Notes: generated by a model from the sequence alone, not told the origin. A DNA stretch of 64,000 bases from Hymenobacter yonginensis (GCF_027625995.1 NZ_CP115396.1:620001-684000); one strand, 5' to 3'. Positions 6,666 through 16,524 are shown, numbered from the stretch's first letter. Numbers and translations: made by a program.

Positions 6666-7964
6666 ATGATTCTGCTTCAAAACACCCGCATCGCCTCCGA
6701 AAACTCCCCCGTGCTTGTTGAAGGCGATGTGCTGATTGTCGAAGGAGTCATCCAGCAAATCGGCCCCGGCCTGGCCGTGCCGGAGGGTGCCCGCGTCATC
6801 GACGCCCGCGGCCGCATTCTGATGCCGGCCATGTTTGATGCCCACGTGCACTTCCGCGCTCCGGGCTTCGAGAACAAGGAAACCATCACCACGGGCAGCG
6901 AGGCGGCCATCAACGGCGGCGTGACCGGCGTGGTGATGATGCCCAACACCCGCCCGGCCATCGACTCGTCGGCGGTGGTGTCTACGGTGCTGGAAAGCGC
7001 CAAGCGCAAGTCCCGGATTCCGGTGTATACCTCCGGCTGCGTCACCAAAGACCGCGAAGGCAAGGAGCTGGCCGAAATCGACGGCATGCGCCTGCTCGGG
7101 GTGACGATGCTCACCGACGACGGCGACACCACCGGCGACCCGGCCGTGCTGCTGCGGGCCATGCAGTATGCCACCGAGTTCGGCATGTTCTTCGCCAGCC
7201 ACTGCGAGGTGCCGGAGCTGGCCGGGCCGCGCGCCATCAACGAAGGCGTGATGAGCTACCGGCTGGGCATCAAAGGCTCGCCGGCCTGCGCCGAGGAAAT
7301 CATCATCGACCGCGACATCCGGCTGGCCCGGGCGGCAGGGGCGCACGTGCACATCCAGCACGTGTCCAGCAAGATGGGCATGGAAACCATTAAGTGGTGG
7401 AAGTCGCGCGGCGACGTGAAGGTAACGGCCGAGGTAGCCCCGCACCACCTGCTGTTCACCGAGGAGCACATCGGCGACTACGACACCAACTACAAGATGA
7501 ACCCGCCGCTGCGCACCCAGGCCGACTGCGACGCGCTGCTGGAAGGGCTCAAGGAAGGCGTATTCGACCTCATTGCCACCGACCACGCCCCGCACACGCC
7601 CTTCGAAAAAGCCCAGGACTTCATCAGCGCCCCCAACGGCATCACCGGCCTGGAAACGGCCCTGGTGTCGCTCTACCACTTCTTCGTGCGGCCCGAGAAA
7701 TTCGGCTGGGACCTAGTGGTGAAGCGGTACTCCGCGGAGCCCCGCCGCCTGATGGGCCTGCCAGTGCCCACCATCGAAGTGGGCCAGCCGGCCGAGTGCC
7801 TGCTGTTCGACACCGAAGCCGAAACCACTTTCACCAAGGAGTTCATGAAGTCCAAATCCCAGAACACGCCCTTCATCAACCAGACGCTGCAAGGCCGGGT
7901 AGATGTGGTGATTCTGGGCACGGAAATACTGCTGGAGCGGGAAGCCACGGTGGCCGTCGGCTAG
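6666..7964 (+). CDS. pyrC: Dihydroorotase
   Basis: Zinc amidohydrolase that closes carbamoyl-aspartate to dihydroorotate. The metal motif DAHVHFRAPG lies near residue 54, and family motifs MMPNTRP, ATDHAPHTPFEK and APNGITGLE follow. I use the ATG at 6666 (432 residues); an in-frame TTG at 6639 would add nine residues and is less likely, because family members begin at the beta-strand MILLQNTRI. It follows pyrB by 77 bases, probably in the same transcript, and matches the class I (about 430-residue) dihydroorotases. Confidence 0.94.
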   Translation: MILLQNTRIASENSPVLVEGDVLIVEGVIQQIGPGLAVPEGARVIDARGRILMPAMFDAHVHFRAPGFENKETITTGSEAAINGGVTGVVMMPNTRPAIDSSAVVSTVLESAKRKSRIPVYTSGCVTKDREGKELAEIDGMRLLGVTMLTDDGDTTGDPAVLLRAMQYATEFGMFFASHCEVPELAGPRAINEGVMSYRLGIKGSPACAEEIIIDRDIRLARAAGAHVHIQHVSSKMGMETIKWWKSRGDVKVTAEVAPHHLLFTEEHIGDYDTNYKMNPPLRTQADCDALLEGLKEGVFDLIATDHAPHTPFEKAQDFISAPNGITGLETALVSLYHFFVRPEKFGWDLVVKRYSAEPRRLMGLPVPTIEVGQPAECLLFDTEAETTFTKEFMKSKSQNTPFINQTLQGRVDVVILGTEILLEREATVAVG

Positions 7965-7973
7965 TTGAAACAC

Positions 7974-8157
7974 AGAACGTCATACTGAGCGCAGCCGAAG
8001 CATCTCTACCGCTTCGTTGAGCTTAACCAGGTCGTGTCTGAAAACTCCAAAACGGTCATGCTGAGCTTGCCGAAGCATCTCTACCTCATACCAACTCACT
8101 TGTTGAGAACGAAGCGGTAGAGATGCTTCGATAAGCGGACGCCAGATGAGGCATGAC
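7974..8157. repeat. Composite intergenic repeat between pyrC and purE
   Basis: Two direct partial copies of GTCATnCTGAGC..GCCGAAGCATCTCTACC (from 7974 and again from about 8055) are followed by an inverted copy, GAAGCGGTAGAGATGCTTCG (about 8110-8130), ending GGCATGAC at 8157. It is the same family as 1090-1216 and 58708-58845. The element begins nine bases after the pyrC stop codon and ends 15 bases before purE. Confidence 0.75.
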
Positions 8158-8172
8158 AACCAAGTAACCTCT

Positions 8173-8697
8173 ATGAGTAACACCCTTCCTTCTTCCGATA
8201 CTCCCGCCTCCGACAAATCCTTGGTGGGTGTGGTGATGGGCTCCAGCAGCGACTGGGAAACCATGAAACACGCCGTGCAGATTCTCACGCAGTTTGGCGT
8301 AGCCCACGAGGCCCGCGTGGTGTCGGCCCACCGCATGCCCGACGACCTGTTTGCCTACGCCGAGCAGGCCGAGCCGCGGGGCCTGCAGGCCATCATTGCC
8401 GGCGCGGGTGGCGCGGCCCATCTGCCGGGCATGCTGGCCGCCAAAACCACCGTGCCCGTGCTGGGCGTGCCCGTGGCCAGCCGCCACCTGCAGGGCGTCG
8501 ATTCGCTGCACAGCATCGTGCAGATGCCGAAAGGAATTCCCGTGGCCACGTTTGCCATCGGCGAGGCCGGGGCCGCCAACGCGGCGCTGTTTGCCGTGAG
8601 CCAGCTGGCCCTGCACGATGCCCGCTTGGCCGCCAAACTCCACACCTTCCGGGCTGAGCAAACCGCAGCCGCCCGGGCCATGACGCTGCCAGTATGA
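8173..8697 (+). CDS. purE: 5-(carboxyamino)imidazole ribonucleotide mutase
   Basis: Class I PurE of 174 residues, which rearranges N5-CAIR to CAIR in purine synthesis. The [13 protein letters not shown] motif, VVSAHRMP and [12 protein letters not shown] are diagnostic. The ATG at 8173 is chosen because the sequence just upstream is the repeat element. It overlaps purK by four bases (ATGA), so the two are translationally coupled. Purine genes inside a pyrimidine/arginine unit are unusual and suggest coordination of nucleotide synthesis. Confidence 0.94.
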   Translation: MSNTLPSSDTPASDKSLVGVVMGSSSDWETMKHAVQILTQFGVAHEARVVSAHRMPDDLFAYAEQAEPRGLQAIIAGAGGAAHLPGMLAAKTTVPVLGVPVASRHLQGVDSLHSIVQMPKGIPVATFAIGEAGAANAALFAVSQLALHDARLAAKLHTFRAEQTAAARAMTLPV

Positions 8698-9941
8698 GTA
8701 TGAGCAAGGCTCCTGACATGACCCCCGTTTTCCCCGGCAGCACCGACGCCGCCGGCCGGCCGGCCACGCTGGGCGTGCTGGGCGGCGGCCAGCTGGGCCG
8801 CATGCTGGTGCACGCCGCTCAGCGCCTGGGCTACCGCACCGCCGTGCTGGAGCCCGACCCGCAAAGCCCCGCCGGGCTGGTGAGCCACCACCACATTCAG
8901 ACCAGCTACGACGACCCGACCGGGCTGGCACAACTGGCTGACCTGTGCCAGGCCATCACCACCGAGTTTGAAAACGTGCCCGCCGCGGTGCTGCACACGC
9001 TGGCCCAGGCCCGCCCCGTGGCTCCGGCCGCGGCCGCCGTAGCCATTGCCCAGGACCGTATCGAGGAAAAAGCGCACTTCGCGGCCTGCGCCGCCGTGTC
9101 GGGGGTGACGTGCGCGCCCTACGCCGTGCTGGAGACGGAAGCCCAGCTGCAGGCCGTGCAAAACGAGCGGCCCGACCTGCTGCCCGGCATCCTGAAAACG
9201 GCGCGCCTGGGCTACGACGGTAAGGGCCAGATCCGGGTGAAAACCGCGGAGGAGTTGGCCGCCGCCTGGGCGGAGCTGGGCAGCGTGGCTTGCGTGCTGG
9301 AAAAGATGCTGCCACTCACGGCCGAGTGCTCGGTGCTGGTGGCGCGCGGCTGGGACGGGCAGGTAGTGAGCTTTGCGCCCCAGCGCAACATGCACGTGGC
9401 CGGCATTCTGGCCGTGACGCACGCCTACGAAGGCGCATTGCCGCCGGCATTGGCCGAGCAGGCCCGCGCCGCCGCCGTGGCCATTGCCGGGCACATCGGC
9501 TACGTGGGGGTGCTGTGCGTGGAGTTTTTTGTGGTAGCCGATGGCAGTGAGCACGGCGGCCTGGTGGTAAACGAAATGGCCCCGCGTCCCCACAACAGCG
9601 GCCACTACACCATAGATGCCTGCGACGCCTCGCAGTTCGACCTGCAGGTGCGCACCATGGCGGGCCTGCCCTTGCTGCCGCCCCGCCAGCACTCCCCGGC
9701 CATCATGCTCAACCTGCTCGGCGACGTGTGGCTGGACACCCAGGACCAGCAGCAGGAGCCCGACTGGACTGCCGTGCTGGCGCTGCCGGGCACGCACCTG
9801 CACCTCTACGGCAAGCAGCAGGCCCGCGCCGGCCGCAAAATGGGCCACCTGACCATCACTGGCCCGACGGTGGACGGCGTCCGAACCGTGGCGCGCCAGG
9901 CGGCGGCGCTGCTGGGCCTGCCGGGCCAGGACGACATCTAG
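8694..9941 (+). CDS. purK: 5-(carboxyamino)imidazole ribonucleotide synthase
   Basis: ATP-grasp enzyme of 415 residues that carboxylates AIR with bicarbonate and ATP, working just before Pur[13 protein letters not shown] near residue 27 is the PurK signature, and [17 protein letters not shown] lies in the catalytic core. An N-terminal extension of about 25 residues precedes the usual start. It overlaps purE by four bases. A short gap with a degenerate inverted repeat (about 9979-10014) separates it from carA. Confidence 0.94.
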   Translation: MSMSKAPDMTPVFPGSTDAAGRPATLGVLGGGQLGRMLVHAAQRLGYRTAVLEPDPQSPAGLVSHHHIQTSYDDPTGLAQLADLCQAITTEFENVPAAVLHTLAQARPVAPAAAAVAIAQDRIEEKAHFAACAAVSGVTCAPYAVLETEAQLQAVQNERPDLLPGILKTARLGYDGKGQIRVKTAEELAAAWAELGSVACVLEKMLPLTAECSVLVARGWDGQVVSFAPQRNMHVAGILAVTHAYEGALPPALAEQARAAAVAIAGHIGYVGVLCVEFFVVADGSEHGGLVVNEMAPRPHNSGHYTIDACDASQFDLQVRTMAGLPLLPPRQHSPAIMLNLLGDVWLDTQDQQQEPDWTAVLALPGTHLHLYGKQQARAGRKMGHLTITGPTVDGVRTVARQAAALLGLPGQDDI

Positions 9942-10028
9942 CTACCGTTTAGGTCAGCAAAATTTTCAATAAACGAACAGTCAGGCTTCGGCAAGCTCAC
10001 CCTGACGTTCTGCCTACGTTCCTACATC

Positions 10029-11108
10029 ATGACGCAAACAGTAAAACTCATCCTCGAAGACGGCACCGAAATCGAGGGCCAGTCGTTCGGCGCCTTCACC
10101 TCGGCCGCCGGCGAAGTGGTGTTCAGCACGGCCATGACCGGCTACCCCGAAAACCTCACCGACCCGTCGTTCGCCGGCCAGATTCTGGTGCTTACCTACC
10201 CCATGGTGGGCAACTACGGCGTGCCCGGCGAGGAGCTGTATGAGTCGATTTCGAAGATTTTCGAGTCCGACAAAATTCACATTGCCGGGCTGGTAGTGAA
10301 CTACTACTCCGAGGAGCACAGCCACTGGAACGCCGCCAAAAGCCTCGGCGATTGGCTGAAGGAGTACAACATCCCCGGCATCTTCGGCGTCGATACCCGC
10401 ATGCTCACCAAGAAGTTGCGCGAGAAAGGCGCCCTGCTGGGCAAAATCGTGGCTGAAACCGACGTGCCTCTGCACGACCCCAACCTCGACAACCTAGTGG
10501 CGCAGGTGAGCCCGGCCGGCGTGCAGCACTACGGCCACGGCCAACACAAAATCGTGCTCGTGGACTGCGGCACCAAAACCAACATCATCCGCTGCTTTCT
10601 GGAGCGCGACGTGGAGCTGATTCGGGTGCCCTGGGACTACGATTTCACGACCCTCAATTACGATGGCCTGTTCCTGAGCAACGGCCCCGGCGACCCCAAA
10701 ATGTGCGAAGCCACCATTCAGCACCTCCAGAAAGCCCTGCAACAGGACAAGCCGATTTTCGGCATCTGCCTGGGCAGCCAACTCATGGGCCTGGCGGCGG
10801 GCGGCGACACCTTCAAGCTAAAATACGGCCACCGCAGCCACAACCAGCCCGTGAAGCTCACCGGCACCCAGCGCTGCTACATCACCAGCCAAAACCACGG
10901 CTTCGCGGTGGATACCGAAACCCTGCCCGCCGAGTGGGATATGCTGTTCGAAAACCTGAACGACGGCACCTGCGAAGGCATCAAGCACAAAACCAAGCCC
11001 TTCTTCTCCACCCAGTTTCACCCCGAAGCCGCCGGCGGCCCGCAGGACACGGAGTTTCTGTTTGATGACTTTTTGAAAGCGGTAGGGGAGTATAAGGCTG
11101 CTAAATAA
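10029..11108 (+). CDS. carA: Carbamoyl-phosphate synthase small (glutaminase) subunit
   Basis: Releases ammonia from glutamine for CarB. The 359-residue protein has the CarA N-terminal domain followed by a class I glutamine amidotransferase domain. The nucleophile Cys is in FGICLGSQLMG and the catalytic His/Glu pair is in QFHPEAAGG. The residue after GICLG is Ser, where His is common. The large subunit follows after one intervening gene. Product is needed by both PyrB and ArgF' encoded in the same cluster. Confidence 0.95.
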   Translation: MTQTVKLILEDGTEIEGQSFGAFTSAAGEVVFSTAMTGYPENLTDPSFAGQILVLTYPMVGNYGVPGEELYESISKIFESDKIHIAGLVVNYYSEEHSHWNAAKSLGDWLKEYNIPGIFGVDTRMLTKKLREKGALLGKIVAETDVPLHDPNLDNLVAQVSPAGVQHYGHGQHKIVLVDCGTKTNIIRCFLERDVELIRVPWDYDFTTLNYDGLFLSNGPGDPKMCEATIQHLQKALQQDKPIFGICLGSQLMGLAAGGDTFKLKYGHRSHNQPVKLTGTQRCYITSQNHGFAVDTETLPAEWDMLFENLNDGTCEGIKHKTKPFFSTQFHPEAAGGPQDTEFLFDDFLKAVGEYKAAK

Positions 11109-11110
11109 AT

Positions 11111-11482
11111 ATGCGCTTCCTCAAAGTTCGTCCACTGTATTGTTCGCTATTAGTCTCTCTTATAACTATAGTGAATGGCTGTAAACAGGAAACGAAATTT
11201 GACAGGCATCAGTGGTCCTATAGAGGCGATATAGGAAGTTTCCCGCACCGTGAGCGAATGGTTGATGATTTAGTTAAACACCATCAACTAAAGGGACTTA
11301 CTTACGCGCAACTTCTTGATTCGCTGGGTGAGCCTTCAAACTATGGTGAGCCTGAAGGCACACTTCGGTACTTAATCGTCGAAGATTTCGAATCAGATAT
11401 CGACCCTGTACATGGCAAAACACTCGACCTGACACTGGGACCAGATTCAGTTATAACCTCTTATAAAATATCGGAGTGGTAG
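11111..11482 (+). CDS. Small lipoprotein between carA and carB
   Basis: A 123-residue protein with a lipoprotein signal; the lipobox VNGC places the modified cysteine at residue 24. The mature part contains GLTYAQLLDSLGEPSNY and a C-terminal LDLTLGPDSVITSYKI, a pattern recalling the BamE/SmpA fold, but I cannot assign a function. It starts two bases after the carA stop codon and separates carA from carB, normally adjacent genes. Its base composition is clearly more AT-rich than its neighbours, pointing to later insertion. Confidence 0.7.
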   Translation: MRFLKVRPLYCSLLVSLITIVNGCKQETKFDRHQWSYRGDIGSFPHRERMVDDLVKHHQLKGLTYAQLLDSLGEPSNYGEPEGTLRYLIVEDFESDIDPVHGKTLDLTLGPDSVITSYKISEW

Positions 11483-11550
11483 CAGAATTGAATCACGTCT
11501 ACTCAACCTAAACAAAGAGAATGTTGGCGCTTGCGCCTTAACTGCACGAA

Positions 11551-14500
11551 ATGAACAAACCCAACAAAGTTCTCATCCTTGGTTCCGGCGCCCTCAAAAT
11601 TGGCGAAGCCGGGGAGTTCGATTATTCCGGCTCGCAGGCCCTCAAGGCGCTGAAGGAGGAAGGCATCCGCACCATCCTCATCAACCCCAACATTGCCACC
11701 GTGCAGACGTCGGACAACATTGCCGACGACGTATACTTCCTGCCCGTGACGCCCTACTTCGTGGAGGAAGTCATCAAAAAAGAGCAGCCCGATGGCATTC
11801 TGGTGGCCTTTGGCGGCCAAACGGCGCTGAACTGCGCCGTGGCCCTGTACCGCGCCGGCGTGTTCGAGAAGTATAACGTGAAGGTGCTGGGCACGCCTGT
11901 GCAGAGCATCATCGACACCGAGGACCGGGACATCTTCAAGGAGAAGCTGGAGCAGATTGGCGTGCTCTCGGCCCGCAGCGTGGCCGTGACGACGATGGAC
12001 GACGCGCTGGCGGCGGCCGAGAAAATCGGCTTCCCCATCATCGTGCGGGCGGCGTTTGCGCTGGGCGGCCTAGGCAGCGGCTTCGCCAACAATATGGACG
12101 AGCTGCGGGCCCTGGCCCAGAAATCCTTCACCACTTCCGACCAGATTCTGGTGGAAGAATCGCTGAAGGGCTGGAAAGAAGTGGAGTACGAAGTGGTGCG
12201 CGATGCCTATGATAACTGCATCACGGTCTGTAACATGGAGAACTTCGACCCCATCGGCATCCACACCGGCGAGAGTATCGTGGTGGCCCCGTCGCAGACG
12301 CTGAGCAACCGCGAGTACCACAAGCTGCGCAGCATCGGCATCAAGACCATTCGCCACCTGGGCATCGTAGGCGAGTGCAACATTCAGTACGCCCTCGACC
12401 CCGTTTCGGAGGATTACCGCGTGATTGAGGTGAATGCGCGCCTCTCCCGCTCCTCGGCGCTGGCCTCGAAAGCCACGGGCTACCCGCTGGCCTTCGTGGC
12501 TGCCAAGCTGAGCCTGGGCTACTCGCTGGCCGAGCTGAAAAACAGCGTGACGCAGACCACCTCGGCCTTCTTCGAGCCGGCCCTCGACTACGTGGTGGTG
12601 AAACTGCCGCGCTGGGACCTGGGCAAGTTCGCGGGTGTTAACCGCCAGATTGGCAGCGCTATGAAGAGCGTGGGCGAGGTGATGGCCATCGGTAAATCCT
12701 TCGAGGAAGCCATCCAGAAAGGCCTGCGGATGCTGGACACCGGCAAGCGCGGCTTCGTGGCCAACCGCCCCGAGGACGAGCTGAATAACGCCGCCATCGA
12801 CCAGCTCCTAAGCGAGCCGAACGAGGAGCGCATCTTCGCCATCAACAGCGCTTTCGAGGCTGGCTATACGCTGGAGCAGGTGCACGAGCTGACCAAGATT
12901 GACCACTGGTTTTTGCAGCGTTTGCACACTATTTTCGAGCTGGGCAATCAGCTCGCCGCTGGCCGTAGCGCGGGCGTGAATGGGCTGGAAACCAACCTGC
13001 TGCGCGACGTGAAAAAGGCTGGTTTCTCCGACCAGCAGATTGCCGTGAAGCTGCTGGGCGAAGGCGACGCCACGCACGGCACCAAAGCCGACGAGCTGCT
13101 GGTGCGGGCCCGCCGCAAGGCCTTGGGCGTGCTGCCCGTGGTGAAGCAGATTGACACGCTGGCGGCCGAATTCCCGGCCAAAACCAACTACCTCTACACC
13201 ACTTACCACGGCACCGAAAACGACCTGACGCGCGAAACCGAGAAGTCGGTGGTGGTGCTGGGCTCGGGTGTGTACCGCATCGGCTCGTCGGTGGAGTTTG
13301 ACTGGTGCGGCGTGCAGGCCGTGCAAACGGCATCGGCCGAGGGCTACAAAACCATCATCATCAACTACAACCCCGAAACCGTATCGACCGACTACGACGT
13401 GTCGGACCGGCTGTATTTCGAGGAGCTTAGCTTCGAACGGGTGATGGACATCTTGGACTTTGAGCAGCCCGGCGGCGTGATTCTAAGCACCGGCGGCCAG
13501 ATTCCCAACAACCTCGCCACCCGCCTGGCCGATGCCCACGCGCCCATTCTGGGCACCGCGCCGGCCCGTATCGACGAGGCTGAGAACCGCCACAAGTTCT
13601 CCAGCATCATGGACGAGCTGGGCATCGGCCAGCCGCGCTGGAAGGAGCTGACCTCGCTGGCTGCGATGCAGGAATTCGTGCGCGAAGTCGGTTTTCCGGT
13701 GCTCATCCGGCCGAGCTACGTGCTGTCGGGCGCGGCCATGAACGTGGTGTCCAACAACTTCGAGCTGGAAGAATTCCTGAAAACGGCCGTCGAGGTGAGC
13801 GCCGAATACCCGGTGGTGGTATCCGAGTTCATCCAGGAAGCCAAGGAAATCGAGCTAGATGCGGTGGCCGACCACGGCGACATCGTGAGCTACGCCATTT
13901 CCGAGCACGTGGAGTTTGCCGGCGTGCACTCTGGCGACGCCACCATGTACTACCCGCCCCAACGGGTGTACGTGGGCACCATCCGCAAGCTGAAAATCAT
14001 CGCCGAGAAGATTGCCAAGCGCTACGAAATCAGCGGCCCGTTCAACATTCAGTTCCTGGAAAAAAATGGTGAAATCCGGGTGATTGAATGCAACATCCGC
14101 GCCTCGCGCAGCTACCCGTTCGTGTCGAAAATATCGGGCAACAACCTCATCAAAAAGGCTACCCAGGTGCTGCTCGGCAAACACGTAGAACGCGACGAAA
14201 GCGAGCGGGTGTACGACCTGCCCTTCGTGGGCGTGAAGGCCCCGCAGTTCTCCTTCACCCGCCTGCCCGGCGCCGACCCGGTGCTGCGCGTGGACATGGT
14301 GAGCACCGGCGAAGTCGGCTGCCTGGGCGACACCGCCGAGGAAGCGCTACTGAAATCGATGCTGAGCGTGGGCTACAAAATCCCGCAGAAATCGGTACTG
14401 ATTTCCGGCGGCCCCATCATCTCCAAAGTGGCCCTACTCGCGCCCGCCGCGCTGCTCATCAAAAAGGGCTACACCGTGTACGCCACGCAGGGCACGCACC

Positions 14501-14796
14501 GCTTCTTCGCCGAAAACGGCATCCCGAGCAGCCTCCTCTTCTGGCCAGATGAGCTGCAGGAGCCCAACGTGCTGACCTACCTGAAGGAAAAGAAAATCGA
14601 CCTAGTCATCAACATCCCCAAAAACCTGTCGAAAGGCGAGCTGGATAACGACTACAAAATCCGCCGCACGTCCGTGGATTTCGGCGTCGGTTTGCTGACG
14701 AATGCGCGGCTGGCGAAGGCGTTTATTCAGGCTTTCTGCTCGCTGGAAATGAAGGATTTGAAGATTAAGAGCTGGAACGAGTATAAGGCGATGTAG
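11551..14796 (+). CDS. carB: Carbamoyl-phosphate synthase large subunit
   Basis: A 1081-residue enzyme with two homologous ATP-grasp halves and a C-terminal allosteric MGS-like domain. It makes carbamoyl phosphate from bicarbonate, ammonia and two ATP. The N-terminal KVLILGSGALKIGEAGEFDY and the second-half VVVLGSGVYRIGSSVEFDWC mark the two halves. The last 120 residues (VLISGGPIISKVALLAP onward) form the regulatory domain. Length is normal. It is 68 bases downstream of the inserted lipoprotein gene. Confidence 0.96.
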   Translation: MNKPNKVLILGSGALKIGEAGEFDYSGSQALKALKEEGIRTILINPNIATVQTSDNIADDVYFLPVTPYFVEEVIKKEQPDGILVAFGGQTALNCAVALYRAGVFEKYNVKVLGTPVQSIIDTEDRDIFKEKLEQIGVLSARSVAVTTMDDALAAAEKIGFPIIVRAAFALGGLGSGFANNMDELRALAQKSFTTSDQILVEESLKGWKEVEYEVVRDAYDNCITVCNMENFDPIGIHTGESIVVAPSQTLSNREYHKLRSIGIKTIRHLGIVGECNIQYALDPVSEDYRVIEVNARLSRSSALASKATGYPLAFVAAKLSLGYSLAELKNSVTQTTSAFFEPALDYVVVKLPRWDLGKFAGVNRQIGSAMKSVGEVMAIGKSFEEAIQKGLRMLDTGKRGFVANRPEDELNNAAIDQLLSEPNEERIFAINSAFEAGYTLEQVHELTKIDHWFLQRLHTIFELGNQLAAGRSAGVNGLETNLLRDVKKAGFSDQQIAVKLLGEGDATHGTKADELLVRARRKALGVLPVVKQIDTLAAEFPAKTNYLYTTYHGTENDLTRETEKSVVVLGSGVYRIGSSVEFDWCGVQAVQTASAEGYKTIIINYNPETVSTDYDVSDRLYFEELSFERVMDILDFEQPGGVILSTGGQIPNNLATRLADAHAPILGTAPARIDEAENRHKFSSIMDELGIGQPRWKELTSLAAMQEFVREVGFPVLIRPSYVLSGAAMNVVSNNFELEEFLKTAVEVSAEYPVVVSEFIQEAKEIELDAVADHGDIVSYAISEHVEFAGVHSGDATMYYPPQRVYVGTIRKLKIIAEKIAKRYEISGPFNIQFLEKNGEIRVIECNIRASRSYPFVSKISGNNLIKKATQVLLGKHVERDESERVYDLPFVGVKAPQFSFTRLPGADPVLRVDMVSTGEVGCLGDTAEEALLKSMLSVGYKIPQKSVLISGGPIISKVALLAPAALLIKKGYTVYATQGTHRFFAENGIPSSLLFWPDELQEPNVLTYLKEKKIDLVINIPKNLSKGELDNDYKIRRTSVDFGVGLLTNARLAKAFIQAFCSLEMKDLKIKSWNEYKAM

Positions 14797-14828
14797 CGCG
14801 AAGCTCCTGCTTCGCGTATCGTTGCAGT

Positions 14829-15158
14829 ATGGACTCAAGAAACATCTACATTTCAAGCCAACATAAATTAAACGGCCTCACATGGTCCGACTTGATTTAT
14901 GTTGGCTTGAATCATGAAAAGGCGGATGAATACAGAGCGGATAAAGTAGCTGAATACGCTCATGCACTGTTTGATGAGTCGGAAATCCATGTTGTTTTAG
15001 GACGTCACGACTCACATTTAGCGCTGCTGGATGACGCATTGAGAAACGTGAGCACATGGCTAAAAACGACTGATGTGTTGCTTTGCAACAAGTCTTTTTC
15101 CAAGGCGATGAAGCTCTATAAAATCGGCGTCATGGATTACGGCAAAAAGTTGCTTTAA
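14829..15158 (+). CDS. Hypothetical protein downstream of carB
   Basis: A 109-residue soluble protein without a family I recognise. It has a mixed alpha/beta look with HVVLGRHDSHLALLDDAL in the centre and a basic end (MDYGKKLL). It is visibly AT-rich compared with carB and argF'. It is followed 12 bases later by another AT-rich small gene, and both are sandwiched between carB and argF', so they look like a two-gene cassette acquired together. Function unknown. Confidence 0.6.
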   Translation: MDSRNIYISSQHKLNGLTWSDLIYVGLNHEKADEYRADKVAEYAHALFDESEIHVVLGRHDSHLALLDDALRNVSTWLKTTDVLLCNKSFSKAMKLYKIGVMDYGKKLL

Positions 15159-15170
15159 CTCGTTTTTGAT

Positions 15171-15488
15171 ATGGGCCACAAAAATGTCTGTTTCAATTGC
15201 TGCAATGCCTTTAATGTGCCTTATGAAGGTATTCGCGCAATAGTTTGCAATACATGCGGTGTCCCAATGATTCAATTACCGCACAGATTTCGACCACCCA
15301 AAAAGAGTGAAGCTGCTAAATGGGAAACTGTGAAATTCCTGATTGAGAATGGGTTTCCATATCAACACGTTTATCATCGGGACGAGACGCAAAACCATTA
15401 CAATCGGGTCGAATACCCTGAGAGTATGAGAGAAGCAGCGGAATTTATTGTCAAGTATAAATCTCAGGCAAAGAAGCCTACAAAATGA
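15171..15488 (+). CDS. Hypothetical zinc-ribbon protein upstream of argF'
   Basis: A 105-residue protein whose N-terminus has C7-x2-C10 and C26-x2-C29, a likely zinc ribbon, followed by a helical C-terminal part (KWETVKFLIENGFPYQHVY) and a lysine-rich end. Its last four bases overlap the argF' start (ATGA), so it is probably translated in concert with argF'. Like its upstream neighbour it is more AT-rich than the pathway genes. I do not recognise the full-length family. Confidence 0.65.
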   Translation: MGHKNVCFNCCNAFNVPYEGIRAIVCNTCGVPMIQLPHRFRPPKKSEAAKWETVKFLIENGFPYQHVYHRDETQNHYNRVEYPESMREAAEFIVKYKSQAKKPTK

Positions 15489-16429
15489 AAAACTTCACCT
15501 CTTTCGCCGATGCAGGCGACTATAAAGCCCTGTTGCAGCAGGCCCTCGACATCAAGGCCAACCCCTACGGCTACCAGCACATCGGGCGCAACAAAACCGT
15601 CGGCCTCATATTCTTCAACCCCAGCCTACGCACCCGGCTCAGTTCGGTGAAGGCGGCCTACAACCTGGGCGCGCAAGCTTGGGTGCTCAACGCTGGGGCC
15701 GACTCCTGGACCCTGGAAATGGCCGACGGGGCCGTAATGAATGGCGGCACCCAGGAGCACATCAAAGACGCCATTGCGGTGATGAGCCAGTACTGCGACG
15801 TGCTGGGCGTGCGCACTTTCCCCACCCTCAAGGACAAGGCTGAGGACTATGGCGAGGTCGTGTTCAACAAGATTCTGCAGTACGCCACCGTACCCGTCAT
15901 CAGCCTGGAAAGCGCCACCCTGCACCCGCTACAGAGCTTCGCCGACCTGATTACGGTGGCCGAAACCAAGCGGAAAGAGCGCGTGAAAGTAGTGCTCACC
16001 TGGGCTCCGCACGTGCGCGCCCTGCCCCAGTGCGTGCCCAACTCGTTCTGCGACTGGTTCTCGGAAATCGACTGGGTTGACTTCGTCATCACCCACCCCG
16101 AGGGCTACGAGTTGGACCCCAAATTCACCAAAGGCGCCCGCATCGAATACGACCAGAAGAAGGCCCTGGAAGGCGCCGACTACGTGCAGGCCAAAAACTG
16201 GAGCAGCTACCAGCAGTACGGCCAGGTGCTGGGCAACGACCCTGCCTGGATGCTCACCCCCGAGCACATGGCCCTCACCGACAGCGCCAAATTTCTGCAT
16301 TGCCTGCCCGTGCGCCGCAACGTGGAAGTGTCCGACGCCGTGCTCGATGCGCCTGGCTCGCTCATCATCCAAGAAGCCGGCAACCGCACCATTTCCATGC
16401 AAACTGTGCTGCACGAGCTGCTGAAGTAA
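15485..16429 (+). CDS. argF': N-acylornithine carbamoyltransferase (acetyl- or succinyl-ornithine)
   Basis: This 314-residue transcarbamylase belongs to the ArgF' group found in Bacteroidota and Xanthomonas, which carbamoylates N-acylated ornithine rather than ornithine. The carbamoyl-phosphate motif FFNPSLRTR (residues 43-51), HPLQSFADL and HCLPVRRN are present. In characterised enzymes the residue before Glu-His in the loop near position 90 sets specificity: Pro for succinylornithine (Bacteroides fragilis) and Glu for acetylornithine (Xanthomonas). Here it is Gln (residue 90, in NGGTQEHIK), so the natural substrate is uncertain. It is the last gene of the block. Confidence 0.9.
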   Translation: MKNFTSFADAGDYKALLQQALDIKANPYGYQHIGRNKTVGLIFFNPSLRTRLSSVKAAYNLGAQAWVLNAGADSWTLEMADGAVMNGGTQEHIKDAIAVMSQYCDVLGVRTFPTLKDKAEDYGEVVFNKILQYATVPVISLESATLHPLQSFADLITVAETKRKERVKVVLTWAPHVRALPQCVPNSFCDWFSEIDWVDFVITHPEGYELDPKFTKGARIEYDQKKALEGADYVQAKNWSSYQQYGQVLGNDPAWMLTPEHMALTDSAKFLHCLPVRRNVEVSDAVLDAPGSLIIQEAGNRTISMQTVLHELLK

Positions 16430-16524
16430 TGGCAAGCAAGAGAAGTGAATTTTATATAGATTTTTATGTATATTAACAGGCTGGCTGGTTGGTGCCTGCC
16501 TGCGCTTCACTTAACTGCCTAGCC

